Shown: positions 33,417 to 41,635 of the stretch, in pieces
Layout of the letters: each line of letters opens with the position of its first letter
Position numbering within the stretch: position 1 is the stretch's first letter
Assembly: GCA_040830705.1 (NCBI GenBank)
Contig: JBFOME010000005.1
Location: 152,193 to 216,192, forward strand
Direction of reading: 5' to 3'
DNA length: 64,000 nucleotides
DNA from: Ruegeria_C sp040830705
GTDB taxonomy: Bacteria > Pseudomonadota > Alphaproteobacteria > Rhodobacterales > Rhodobacteraceae
Position numbers and translations under genes: made by a program
Notes under the pieces: model-generated
Database searches by the model: none
Seen by the model: only the letters and a program-made list of their open reading frames with translations
Told to the model about the DNA's origin: nothing

Positions 33417-34892
33417 ATGCTGATCTGGTTCCTGCCCGCCTTTCTGTTCTTCCTGCTGATCGGCCTGCCGGTCTTTTTTGGGCTGCTTGCAGCGCCGGGG
33501 CTGCTCTTGTGGCTCAACGGTCAGGAAAAGGACATCACGCTGCTCTATCGCAATGTCTATAACGGCATGGACAGCTTTCCGCTGATGGCGATCCCCTTCT
33601 TCATGCTTGCGGGCGAGATGATGAACAGGGGCGGCATTACTGTGCGGCTGGTCGAGTTCAGCCAGGCGCTGATGGGCCACCTGCGCGGCGGGTTGGCTCA
33701 AGTGAACATCCTCAGCTCTATCCTGTTTGCCGGGCTTTCCGGGTCCGCCGTTGCGGATACCTCGGCGCTGGGTTCGATGCTGATTCCCGCGATGGAGAAA
33801 GAAGGCTATAGCCGCAAATTTGCTGCTGCTATAACAGCTGCCAGCTCGGTGATCGGGCCGATCATTCCGCCCTCGGGGATCATGATCATCTATGCCTACG
33901 TGATGGGCGAAAGCGTCGCTGCGCTGTTCTTGGCGGGGATCGTGCCGGGCATTCTGGTGGGCGTTGGCCTGATGGTGATGGTGCGGCTGATGGCGGACCG
34001 TTACGAACTGCCGCCTGCGCAACGCGTGGTACTGACCGGTACCCAGCTGGGCAAGACCGAATGGTGGGTGTCTTTCCTGCTGGTGCGGTTGAATGTGGGT
34101 CTGCTGCTGTGGGCGTTCATGCCGGTGGGCGCGGAGGCAAGTGCCGCCGTGCAGTGGGGGCTGCTGATCGGTGCTCTGGTGATTGCGCATTTCCTCTTCA
34201 TCGGCTTGCGCCGCGTGGTCAGCCATGACTTCCGCATGGTGTGCAAACGCGCGATGGTGCCGTTGCAAACGCCGATCCTGATTCTGGGCGGTATTCTGGC
34301 GGGGGTATTCACGCCCACCGAAGCTGCCGCCGTTGCCGTGGCCTATGCGGTCTTTGTCGGGTTCTTCATCCTGCGCAGCCTCAGCCTGCGCGACATGCCG
34401 CAAATCCTCGCCAATGCGGGCATCACCTCGGCCGTTGTGCTGCTGCTGGTCGGGGCCGCGATGGCGTTCAAGACGGTGGTGAGCCTTAGCCACGCACCCG
34501 AGACGCTGGCTGGTTTCATCCTGAACCTCAGCGAAAACCCGTTGATCCTGCTGTTTCTGATCAACCTGCTACTGTTCATCGTCGGCATGTTTCTGGATGC
34601 CGGACCCGCGATCATCATCCTTGGCCCAATCCTTGGCCCCATCTTTACCGATCTCGGTGTTGACCCGATCCATTTTGCGATCATCATGAGCGTGAACTTG
34701 ACCGTGGGTCTTGCGACGCCACCTATGGGGCTTGTGCTTTTCGTTGCGGCGGCGGTGTCAAAGGAGAGGGTGGAGACCATCGCTAAGGCCATTCTGCCAT
34801 TTCTTGCCGTGGAGATTCTGGTGATTTTCCTGATCACCTATGTCCCGGCCATATCAATGACGATCCCGAGACTTACCGGGTTCGCACAATGA
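33417..34892 (+). CDS. TRAP transporter large permease (DctM)
   Basis: The large, sodium-coupled transport subunit. At 491 residues it is longer than the usual 425-430. The N-terminal scaffold is typical: FPLMAIPFFMLAGEMMNRGG, then GGLAQVNILSSILFAGLSGS and the DTSALGSMLIPAM segment, with GPIIPPSGIMIIYAY in the middle. Extra residues appear in the central region (about 200-260: VLTGTQLGKTEWW to VSHD), adding a possible membrane segment, as in DctM proteins of the sugar- and mannonate-type subgroup. Confidence 0.93.
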   Translation: MLIWFLPAFLFFLLIGLPVFFGLLAAPGLLLWLNGQEKDITLLYRNVYNGMDSFPLMAIPFFMLAGEMMNRGGITVRLVEFSQALMGHLRGGLAQVNILSSILFAGLSGSAVADTSALGSMLIPAMEKEGYSRKFAAAITAASSVIGPIIPPSGIMIIYAYVMGESVAALFLAGIVPGILVGVGLMVMVRLMADRYELPPAQRVVLTGTQLGKTEWWVSFLLVRLNVGLLLWAFMPVGAEASAAVQWGLLIGALVIAHFLFIGLRRVVSHDFRMVCKRAMVPLQTPILILGGILAGVFTPTEAAAVAVAYAVFVGFFILRSLSLRDMPQILANAGITSAVVLLLVGAAMAFKTVVSLSHAPETLAGFILNLSENPLILLFLINLLLFIVGMFLDAGPAIIILGPILGPIFTDLGVDPIHFAIIMSVNLTVGLATPPMGLVLFVAAAVSKERVETIAKAILPFLAVEILVIFLITYVPAISMTIPRLTGFAQ

Positions 34893-34916
34893 GTATCTGA
34901 ACAGGGAGGAAACGCT

Positions 34917-35981
34917 GTGCTCAAAACTGCCTTAAAATCGGTGGCCGTGGCGGCCATACTGGCTGGCTCTGCCATCACCGCGTCAGCGGCGGATTTCACG
35001 CTGCGGGCGACGGCCAACTCGAACGAGAATGACGAGGACTATGACGGTCTGATCGTGTTCAAGAACTATGTCGAGGCCGCTTCGAACGGTGCGATCGAAG
35101 TGGAGCTTTTCATCGGTACGCAGCTTTGTTCGAACGGGCAGGAATGTTTGCAGGGCGTGGCCGACGGCAATATTGACGTGGTCATCCAGACCTCGGGTGG
35201 CACTTCGGGCATCTTCCCCTTCGTGCAGGTGCTCGATCTGCCCTACCTAATGGCGGATGACCGCGTGGCCGAGGCGGTGCTGGCCAATGACAGCAGCTTC
35301 ATGCAGGAGATGAAGCAGATGGTGTCCGACGGCTCTGGCGGTGCCGTGCGGCTGATGACCATCGGCAATACCGGCGGTTGGCGGAACTTTGCGAACACGC
35401 AAAAGCGCATTCAGGGCCCAGCCGATATGGAAGGTCTGAAGATCCGGACCGTGGTCGCCGATCTGCCGCAGGTTCTGGTCGAGGCGCTGGGCGCATCGCC
35501 GACGCCGATCCCGTGGCCCGAGCTGTTCACCAGCTTCCAGACTGGTGTTGTAGAAGGCTCTAAAAACGGCATTACCGACATCATGAACATGAAGTTCCCC
35601 GATGCTGGCTTGCAATATGTCACCCTGGACGGGCATGCCTATATGGGCGCACTGTGGTTCATGAACAACGAGAAATTCATGTCGCTGCCGCCCGAGTTGC
35701 GGACTGTTGTAGTGGACGGATTCTATCAATTGCAGCAGGCGACATTCGCATCGCCCAAGCGCAAATCCATCCAAGCCTATGAGGACTTCGTTGCCGGTGG
35801 TGGTGACCTTTATGTGCCAACGCCTGATGAAAAGGCGGCGTTCAAAGAAGCCGCAACACCTGTCTATGAGTGGTTCACGTCCAATGTGGATGGTGGCGAG
35901 CAGGCCTATAACGCGCTCGTAGCCGCGGTGGCCGAGGCCGAAGAGCGGATCAATGCCAGCCGTGCGGCGGACACACAATAA
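34917..35981 (+). CDS. TRAP transporter substrate-binding protein (DctP)
   Basis: Periplasmic receptor of the TRAP system, 354 residues, with a signal peptide of about 24 residues ending ITASAA. The DctP pattern is present: GTQLCSNGQECLQGV, a GLKIRT segment with the conserved carboxylate-binding arginine, and a C-terminal helix rich in Ala/Glu. GTG start at 34917 with GGGAGGA upstream. The arginine implies an acidic ligand; given the linked monooxygenase, a sulfonated sugar is the leading guess. A strong terminator follows. Confidence 0.92.
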   Translation: MLKTALKSVAVAAILAGSAITASAADFTLRATANSNENDEDYDGLIVFKNYVEAASNGAIEVELFIGTQLCSNGQECLQGVADGNIDVVIQTSGGTSGIFPFVQVLDLPYLMADDRVAEAVLANDSSFMQEMKQMVSDGSGGAVRLMTIGNTGGWRNFANTQKRIQGPADMEGLKIRTVVADLPQVLVEALGASPTPIPWPELFTSFQTGVVEGSKNGITDIMNMKFPDAGLQYVTLDGHAYMGALWFMNNEKFMSLPPELRTVVVDGFYQLQQATFASPKRKSIQAYEDFVAGGGDLYVPTPDEKAAFKEAATPVYEWFTSNVDGGEQAYNALVAAVAEAEERINASRAADTQ

Positions 35982-35990
35982 CCCGATAGA

Positions 35991-36023
35991 TGAACGGGCG
36001 GTTCTCGCCGCCCGTTCACTTTT
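35991..36023. terminator. Terminator after the TRAP operon
   Basis: An eleven-base perfect stem, TGAACGGGCGG with CCGCCCGTTCA, and a six-base loop, followed by CTTTT on the plus strand. It also serves the converging Sel1 gene. Confidence 0.85.
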
Positions 36024-36489
36024 AGCGAAACGGATACATCCAGGGTTGATAATCGTCGATCAGTTCCTGCGCCTTGGCGATCTCTTCCGGCGTCATCTTT
36101 TTGACGACCTCTTCCAGACTTATGGCCGCATCGGGGTCCCCTCCAATCGCGGACAGCGCGTACCACAAGTAGGCGCGGGTCAAGTCCGGCGCGGGCAAAC
36201 CGCGACCGACCTCATAATACCAGCCTATGCCCGATTGCGCGCCGGGGTGCCCTTTCAGCGAGGCGCGCAAATACCAGTCAAAAGCCCGCATGTCGTCCCG
36301 TTCGACCCCCAGCCCCATCGCATACATAACGCCGATCAATTCCTCGGCGTCGGCGTTGCCGGATCGCGCAGCGGGCCAAAGCGCATCATAGGCGGCTTTG
36401 AATTGCCCGGATTCCATCAGATCGCGCGCCTCTTCAATATCGGCAAGGGCTGGCTGCGCCAGAAACAATATAAACAGCAGGCGATACAT
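36022..36489 (-). CDS. Secreted Sel1-repeat (TPR-like) protein
   Basis: A 155-residue exported protein. The signal peptide is MYRLLFILFLAQPALA, followed by helical repeats: AAYDALWPAARSGNADAEE, then GVMYAMGLGVERDDMRAFDWY and AQSGIGWYYEVGRG, a Sel1 pattern with G-A-x-Y spacing. Such proteins act as protein-protein interaction scaffolds; no partner is evident. The start has GAGGAAA upstream. Its ATG overlaps an ATG on the other strand in the tetranucleotide CATG (36487-36490), giving overlapping head-to-head starts with the peroxidase gene. Confidence 0.85.
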   Translation of the reverse strand: MYRLLFILFLAQPALADIEEARDLMESGQFKAAYDALWPAARSGNADAEELIGVMYAMGLGVERDDMRAFDWYLRASLKGHPGAQSGIGWYYEVGRGLPAPDLTRAYLWYALSAIGGDPDAAISLEEVVKKMTPEEIAKAQELIDDYQPWMYPFR

Positions 36490-36507
36490 GGCTTTCTTTT
36501 CCTCGTC

Positions 36508-37776
36508 TTGTCAGTGCCTTTGGCGGCAGAGCCGTTGCCGCCCGCGCTGAGTGATGCGGATTTCATTGAGGTCGACCCGCGACAGGCAGCACTTGGCCAT
36601 CAACTCTTTTACGATCCGATCCTTTCGGGCAACCGCAATATCACTTGCGCACATTGCCACCACCCGGATTTCGGTACGTCGGACGGGCTTTCGCTGGGGA
36701 TCGGAGAGGGGGGCGTCGGGCTGGGAACCGACCGGAGTGCGGGTACCGGCGATAGTCGCATCAAAAAACGTATTCCCCGAAACGCGCCCGGGTTGTGGAA
36801 CCTTGGCGCACGCGAGCTGCACACGTTTTTTCATGACGGCCGGTTGAGCAAGTCTGATCAGTTTGGCAACGGGTTCGACTCGCCTGCCGAAGAATGGCTG
36901 CCGCAGGGGCTCAACTCGCTGTTGGCCGCACAGGCACTGTTTCCCCTGGTTGCGCAGTTTGAAATGGCGGGCAATCCGTCGGAGAACGAGATCATAGGCG
37001 CGGTCCATGACAGGATCGATGCGGCCTGGCCGATCCTGGCCAAACGGGTACGTATCGACCCGAAGTACCAACAGGCTTTTGTGACCGCCTTTGACCATAT
37101 CGACAGTTCGGATCAGGTAACGATCGTCGAGATCGGAAACGCGTTGGCGGCATTTATGGTCGTCGAGTGGAAGAGCATCGACAGCCCGTTCGATGCCTAT
37201 CTGCGCGGCGAAGAGGCCGCGATGACCGCCGCACAGAAACGCGGGATGGACCTGTTTTATGGCAAGGCAGAATGCGCGCGCTGCCATTCGGGGCCGCTGC
37301 TGTCGGATCAGAAATTTCACGCGCTGGGCCTGCCACCCTTCGGCCCCGGTAGAACCCGGCGCTTTGACCCCTATGCGCGCGATGTCGGTCGAATGGGCGA
37401 AAGTGACCGTCTTGAGGACGCCTACAGGTTTCGCACGCCGATGCTGCGGAATGTGGCTCTAACAGGGCCATATGGCCACAACGGGGCCTACTCCACGCTG
37501 GAGGGTGTCATCCGCCATCACCTGAATCCTGACCAGGCCCTGACATCGTGGACACCCGAGAAAGCGAATCTGCCCGAGGCGAAATGGCTTGCCGCCACCG
37601 ATTTCGTGATCTGGCAGGATAGGCGTGAAATGCAGCGCCAGCGCAGGGCGCGAGACGTCGAATCGCTCACGCTGGATGACGATGAAATCGCCGACCTGGT
37701 GGCCTTCATGCACGCCTTGACTGGACGTAACGTAGACGACACGCCGTTTGGCGTGCCTTCGGACTTTGCGCCGTGA
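36508..37776 (+). CDS. Di-haem cytochrome c peroxidase/MauG-family protein (start disrupted)
   Basis: A periplasmic di-haem protein with two CxxCH sites, CAHCH near the N-terminus and CARCH in the second half, and a second-domain segment TPMLRNVALTGPYGHNGAYSTLEGV typical of CcpA/MauG. It would reduce peroxide or modify a protein partner. The frame is open from the N-terminal hydrophobic stretch GFLFLVLSVPLAAEPL, but no ATG, GTG or close TTG precedes it; TTG 36508 is the first canonical start and cuts the signal peptide. An ATG at 36488 is one base out of frame, and a single inserted base would restore a full signal peptide. A frameshift or sequence error is likely. Confidence 0.8.
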   Translation: MSVPLAAEPLPPALSDADFIEVDPRQAALGHQLFYDPILSGNRNITCAHCHHPDFGTSDGLSLGIGEGGVGLGTDRSAGTGDSRIKKRIPRNAPGLWNLGARELHTFFHDGRLSKSDQFGNGFDSPAEEWLPQGLNSLLAAQALFPLVAQFEMAGNPSENEIIGAVHDRIDAAWPILAKRVRIDPKYQQAFVTAFDHIDSSDQVTIVEIGNALAAFMVVEWKSIDSPFDAYLRGEEAAMTAAQKRGMDLFYGKAECARCHSGPLLSDQKFHALGLPPFGPGRTRRFDPYARDVGRMGESDRLEDAYRFRTPMLRNVALTGPYGHNGAYSTLEGVIRHHLNPDQALTSWTPEKANLPEAKWLAATDFVIWQDRREMQRQRRARDVESLTLDDDEIADLVAFMHALTGRNVDDTPFGVPSDFAP

Positions 37777-37945
37777 TGGGGTCGGCACAACACAATCGCA
37801 AAGGTTGAAGCCCGGCCGCGACATTATTGTTCGTATTGAGGATTGTGGTGGTCGAACGATGCCGATTGTTTCCTGTTGGGGTTGTATCCGTCCGAGACTC
37901 GGCATTAGGAATGAGGATGCGAAACGTTATCAGGGAGGGAGAACC

Positions 37946-39535
37946 ATGATGACTCTATCGATCAAAACCACACTTCTATCCGCCACCATCCTCGCAGGTC
38001 TAACAAGCGCAACAAGCGCGGCGACCTATATGCGGGGCAATGACGGCAACCCGGAAACGCTCGACCAGCACAAGACGTCGACCGTGGCCGAAGCAAACAT
38101 CCTGCGCGATCTGTACGAAGGGCTGGTGGTCTACACCCCGGCTGCCGAGATCGCTCCGGGTGTGGCCGAGGAATGGGAGGTCACCGATGATGGCCTCGTC
38201 TATACCTTCAAACTGCGTGATGACGCCAAATGGTCCAATGGCGATCCCGTGACCGCAGGCGATTTTGTCTATTCGCTTCAGCGGATTATGACGCCTGACA
38301 CAGGGGCGAAATACGCCAACATCCTTTACCCAATCCAGAACGCCGAGGCGATCAACAAGGGTGAGATGGAGCCCTCGGAACTGGGCGTAAAGGCGGTGGA
38401 CGACAAGACGCTTGAAATCACGCTGAACGCAGCGACGCCGTTCTTTATCGAGCTTCTGACCCACCAGACCGGCCTGCCGGTACACCCGGCCTCTGTCGAT
38501 GCACATGGCGCCGATTTTGTGCAGCCGGGCAATATGGTCTCGAATGGGGCTTATTCGCTGACATCGAATATCCTTAATGACAAGATTGTTCTGACCAAGA
38601 ATGCCAATTTCCACGATGCCGACAATGTTGCCATTGAAGAGGTGAACTATCTGCCCTTCGAGGATCGAGCCACCTGCGTACGCGCATGGGAAGCGGGCGA
38701 AGTGCATAGCTGCTCTGACCTTCCCGCCGAAGATATCGAACGCTTGCGCGGCCAGCATGACACCGCCGTGCGCGTTGTTCCCTATCTGGGCACATACTAC
38801 TATGCGCTGAACCACAAGGACGATACGCTGGCCGACCCGGAAGTGCGTCAGGCTCTGTCCATGGCAATCGACCGGGAATTCCTGGCTGACGAGATCTTCC
38901 AGGGCACCATGGTCCCCGCGGAAAGCTTCGTTCCGCCCGGCATCGGCAATTATGCCGCTGGTTCGCCGGTGACCGAGTATTTCGACATGTCGATGCTGGA
39001 CCGCGAAGACAAGGCTGCAGAGATTCTGGCCGCCAAGGGCATCTCCCCTGACAGCCCGGTCACCATCGAGCTGATGTATAACACCAGCGAGAACCACAAG
39101 AACGCGGCAACCGCGATTGCCGATATGTGGTCGAACCTGGGTGTGAATGTCGAATTCAACGTCCGCGATGCGTCGGCCCACTATGCGCATCTGCGCGACA
39201 AGGGCGATTTCGACGTGGCGCGCGCCGGTTGGATTGGCGACTATTCCGACCCGCAGAACTTCCTGTTCATGGTCGAGTCTGACAATGACGGCTTCAATTA
39301 CGCCAACTATGACAACGCCGAATATGACGGGTTGATGGACCAGGCTGCGGCTGAAACCGATCTGGACAAGCGCGCGGCGCTGCTTCAGCAGGCCGAGGGT
39401 CTGTTCATGCGTGATCTGCCGTTTATCCCGCTGCTCTACTATTCCTCGCGGTCGCTGGTTTCGCCCGACCTTCAAGGCTGGGAAGACAACATCCAGAACG
39501 TCCACGCGACACGTTACCTGAGCCTGCCTCAGTAA
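37946..39535 (+). CDS. Oligopeptide/dipeptide-type ABC transporter substrate-binding protein
   Basis: A 529-residue family 5 (OppA/DppA) periplasmic binding protein. The signal peptide ends near SAATYM, and mature sequence begins GNDGNPETLDQHKTS. The fold landmarks are EWEVTDDGLVYTFKLRDDA and the C-terminal AINHK-like ALNHKDDTLADPEVRQALS. ATG 37946 with AGGGAGG seven bases upstream; longer frames have no such site. It heads an opp operon directly upstream of phosphonate catabolism genes, so the ligand may be a phosphonate-containing molecule rather than a peptide. Confidence 0.9.
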   Translation: MMTLSIKTTLLSATILAGLTSATSAATYMRGNDGNPETLDQHKTSTVAEANILRDLYEGLVVYTPAAEIAPGVAEEWEVTDDGLVYTFKLRDDAKWSNGDPVTAGDFVYSLQRIMTPDTGAKYANILYPIQNAEAINKGEMEPSELGVKAVDDKTLEITLNAATPFFIELLTHQTGLPVHPASVDAHGADFVQPGNMVSNGAYSLTSNILNDKIVLTKNANFHDADNVAIEEVNYLPFEDRATCVRAWEAGEVHSCSDLPAEDIERLRGQHDTAVRVVPYLGTYYYALNHKDDTLADPEVRQALSMAIDREFLADEIFQGTMVPAESFVPPGIGNYAAGSPVTEYFDMSMLDREDKAAEILAAKGISPDSPVTIELMYNTSENHKNAATAIADMWSNLGVNVEFNVRDASAHYAHLRDKGDFDVARAGWIGDYSDPQNFLFMVESDNDGFNYANYDNAEYDGLMDQAAAETDLDKRAALLQQAEGLFMRDLPFIPLLYYSSRSLVSPDLQGWEDNIQNVHATRYLSLPQ

Positions 39536-39546
39536 CCACATCATGC

Positions 39547-39571
39547 GCGGCGCCGGGCCTTCCGGCGCCGC
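39547..39571 (+). terminator. Strong hairpin between binding protein and permease genes
   Basis: A ten-base perfect GC-rich stem (GCGGCGCCGG with CCGGCGCCGC) with a five-base loop, followed by CCTTCTTT. It likely acts as a partial terminator or 3'-end stabiliser that raises binding protein over permease expression. Confidence 0.7.
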
Positions 39572-39593
39572 CCTTCTTTGGTGAACCCCTCAG

Positions 39594-40511
39594 ATGTTAA
39601 GCTATGCACTCCGGCGGCTTTTGTCCGCCATTCCAACGCTATTTATCATCGTCACCGCTGCGTTCTTCATGATGCGCCTCGCGCCCGGTGGTCCCTTCGA
39701 TCAGGAGCGGACGCTCGAGGCCACGGTGATGGCAAACCTCAATGCGACATTCGGGCTGGATAAGCCCCTGTGGCAGCAATACGGGATCTACCTGAGCAAC
39801 TTGTTTCAGGGCGATATGGGCCCGTCCTTCATCTATCGCGACAAGCGGGTCCATGAGATTCTGGCCGAGGGCCTGCCAATCTCGATCCAGCTTGGCGCCA
39901 CCGCGCTGATCCTTGCGCTTGTTTTGGGTGCGCTGCTCGGCTCGATCGCCGCTCTGCGTCAGAACACAAAGACCGATTTCGCGGTGATTGCGGTCGCAAC
40001 CTTTGGCATTACCGTGCCGAACTTTGTTGTGGCACCGGTTCTGTCGCTCGTCTTTGCGGTGATCCTCAGTTGGCTGCCTGCGCAGGGTTGGGGCCAGTGG
40101 AACCAGATGATCCTTCCGGTGATTGCGTTGGCCCTGCCGCAGATTGCTGTGGTGACGCGGCTCATACGCGGCTCGATGATCGAGGCGCTCAGGTCGGACC
40201 ACGTGCGCACCGCGCGCGCCTATGGGCTGCCCACACATATGGTGGTCGGCAAACATGCGCTTCGCGCCGCGATCCTGCCCGCGATCAGCTATCTTGGGCC
40301 TGCAGCGGCGGCGCTGCTGACGGGCTCTATTGTGGTGGAACAGGTGTTCAACCTGCCGGGCATCGGGCGCTATTTCGTGATCGGCGCGCTGAACCGCGAC
40401 TACACGCTGGTGATGGGCACCGTGGTGATCGTTGCCGTCTTTGTCGTGGTCTTCAACCTGATCGTCGACCTTCTTTATGCCGTTCTCGATCCGAGGGTGC
40501 GCTATGACTGA
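39594..40511 (+). CDS. ABC transporter permease (OppB type)
   Basis: Inner-membrane subunit with six predicted membrane segments. The N-terminus MLSYALRRLLSAIPTLFII and the loop RSDHVRTARAYGLP (EAA-type) are characteristic of OppB/DppB. Its 305 residues are standard. The stop overlaps the oppC start by eight bases. Confidence 0.93.
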   Translation: MLSYALRRLLSAIPTLFIIVTAAFFMMRLAPGGPFDQERTLEATVMANLNATFGLDKPLWQQYGIYLSNLFQGDMGPSFIYRDKRVHEILAEGLPISIQLGATALILALVLGALLGSIAALRQNTKTDFAVIAVATFGITVPNFVVAPVLSLVFAVILSWLPAQGWGQWNQMILPVIALALPQIAVVTRLIRGSMIEALRSDHVRTARAYGLPTHMVVGKHALRAAILPAISYLGPAAAALLTGSIVVEQVFNLPGIGRYFVIGALNRDYTLVMGTVVIVAVFVVVFNLIVDLLYAVLDPRVRYD

Positions 40512-41634
40512 TATGACTGTTGATAATGCGCCCGTTCAGGGCGAAAGCCGCTCGCTTTGGGCGACGGCAATGCTGCGGCTGCGGCGGAACAAGGCCGCCA
40601 TGGCCTCGATCTTTGTGCTGATCATCCTGGCGCTGGCGGGGATTTTTGGGCCGATGGTGGCGCCGCATTCCTATTCCAAAGTCTACCCGGAATTCGTCAA
40701 AGTGAAGCCCTCGCTCGAATCCTATCCGCAGGAAGAGCAGGTGATCCCCGCTGCCGAATCTGCTCTGCGTCGGGCACGGGTGGATCTGGGCGCGATTGAC
40801 GTCGAAGACGGCAAGGTCCGGATCGAGGTGTCGAGCGACAGCCGCGATATCGACCCGCGCATTTCGCGCTATCTGGACCGGTCCAGCGTGTTCTCGGATG
40901 CCGAGATCACCATCGATCCCACCGACCCCAAGAAAGGCGTGATCGAGGCTTCGGTTCAGCAGCTTTATTTCCTGATGGGTACCGATGCGAACGGGCGGGA
41001 TCTGTTCTCGCGCATCCTGATCTCGCTCAGAATCTCGCTGATGATCGGAGCGTTGGCCACGGCTGTGGCTCTGACGATCGGGGTGATCTATGGCGCGACC
41101 GCAGGGTTCATCGGTGGCCGGGTCGATAACGTGATGATGCGTTTTGTCGACGTGATGTATTCGCTGCCGTTCGTGTTCTTCGTGATCCTCTTGGTGGTGT
41201 TCTTTGGCCGCAATCTGGTGCTGATGTTCCTTGCGGTGGGTGCGGTCGAATGGCTGGATATGGCGCGGATCACTCGCGGCCAGACCCTTTCGCTCCGCCG
41301 GCGTGAGTTCGTGCAGGCGGCAGAGGCGCTGGGTGTGTCCGGCAAATCCATCGTGCGTCGGCATATCATTCCGAACACTGCCGGGACGGTGATCATCTAT
41401 ATGACGTTGCTGATCCCCAAGGTGATCCTGCTGGAAAGCTTCCTCAGCTTCTTGGGCCTTGGCGTGCAGGAACCGCTGACCTCGCTTGGCGTGCTGATCT
41501 CGGAAGGGGCCAAGAACATGCGCAACGCGCCGTTCATGTTGTTCTATCCGGCGGCGACAATGACAATCCTGCTTTTTGCCCTGAACTTCCTGGGCGATGG
41601 CCTGCGCGATGCGCTTGATCCGAAGGACCGCTGA
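40504..41634 (+). CDS. ABC transporter permease (OppC type) with long periplasmic insertion
   Basis: Second permease subunit, 376 residues against about 300 for typical OppC. The extra length is a periplasmic loop of about 110 residues between the first membrane helix (about 33-52) and the conserved GTDANGRDLFSR. This loop is acidic/basic mixed (SYPQEEQVIPAAESALRRAR region). The EAA loop EFVQAAEALGVSGKSIVRRH is normal. ATG 40504 has homology from the first residues; an upstream start at 40477 would lie in oppB. Confidence 0.91.
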   Translation: MTDMTVDNAPVQGESRSLWATAMLRLRRNKAAMASIFVLIILALAGIFGPMVAPHSYSKVYPEFVKVKPSLESYPQEEQVIPAAESALRRARVDLGAIDVEDGKVRIEVSSDSRDIDPRISRYLDRSSVFSDAEITIDPTDPKKGVIEASVQQLYFLMGTDANGRDLFSRILISLRISLMIGALATAVALTIGVIYGATAGFIGGRVDNVMMRFVDVMYSLPFVFFVILLVVFFGRNLVLMFLAVGAVEWLDMARITRGQTLSLRRREFVQAAEALGVSGKSIVRRHIIPNTAGTVIIYMTLLIPKVILLESFLSFLGLGVQEPLTSLGVLISEGAKNMRNAPFMLFYPAATMTILLFALNFLGDGLRDALDPKDR

Positions 41635-41635
41635 T

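Noticed and set aside
32976..34493. Minus-strand open frame (505 codons) across the TRAP permeases
   Set aside because: His/Gln-rich translation typical of antisense to membrane proteins; the plus-strand permeases are clear.
35953..36486. N-terminal extension of the peroxidase frame
   Set aside because: The frame is open upstream only because it is antisense to the Sel1 gene; nothing in it resembles peroxidase, and the signal peptide starts at about 36490.
38000..39544. Minus-strand open frame (514 codons) opposite the oppA-like gene
   Set aside because: Antisense shadow of a well-supported binding protein with signal peptide and ribosome binding site.
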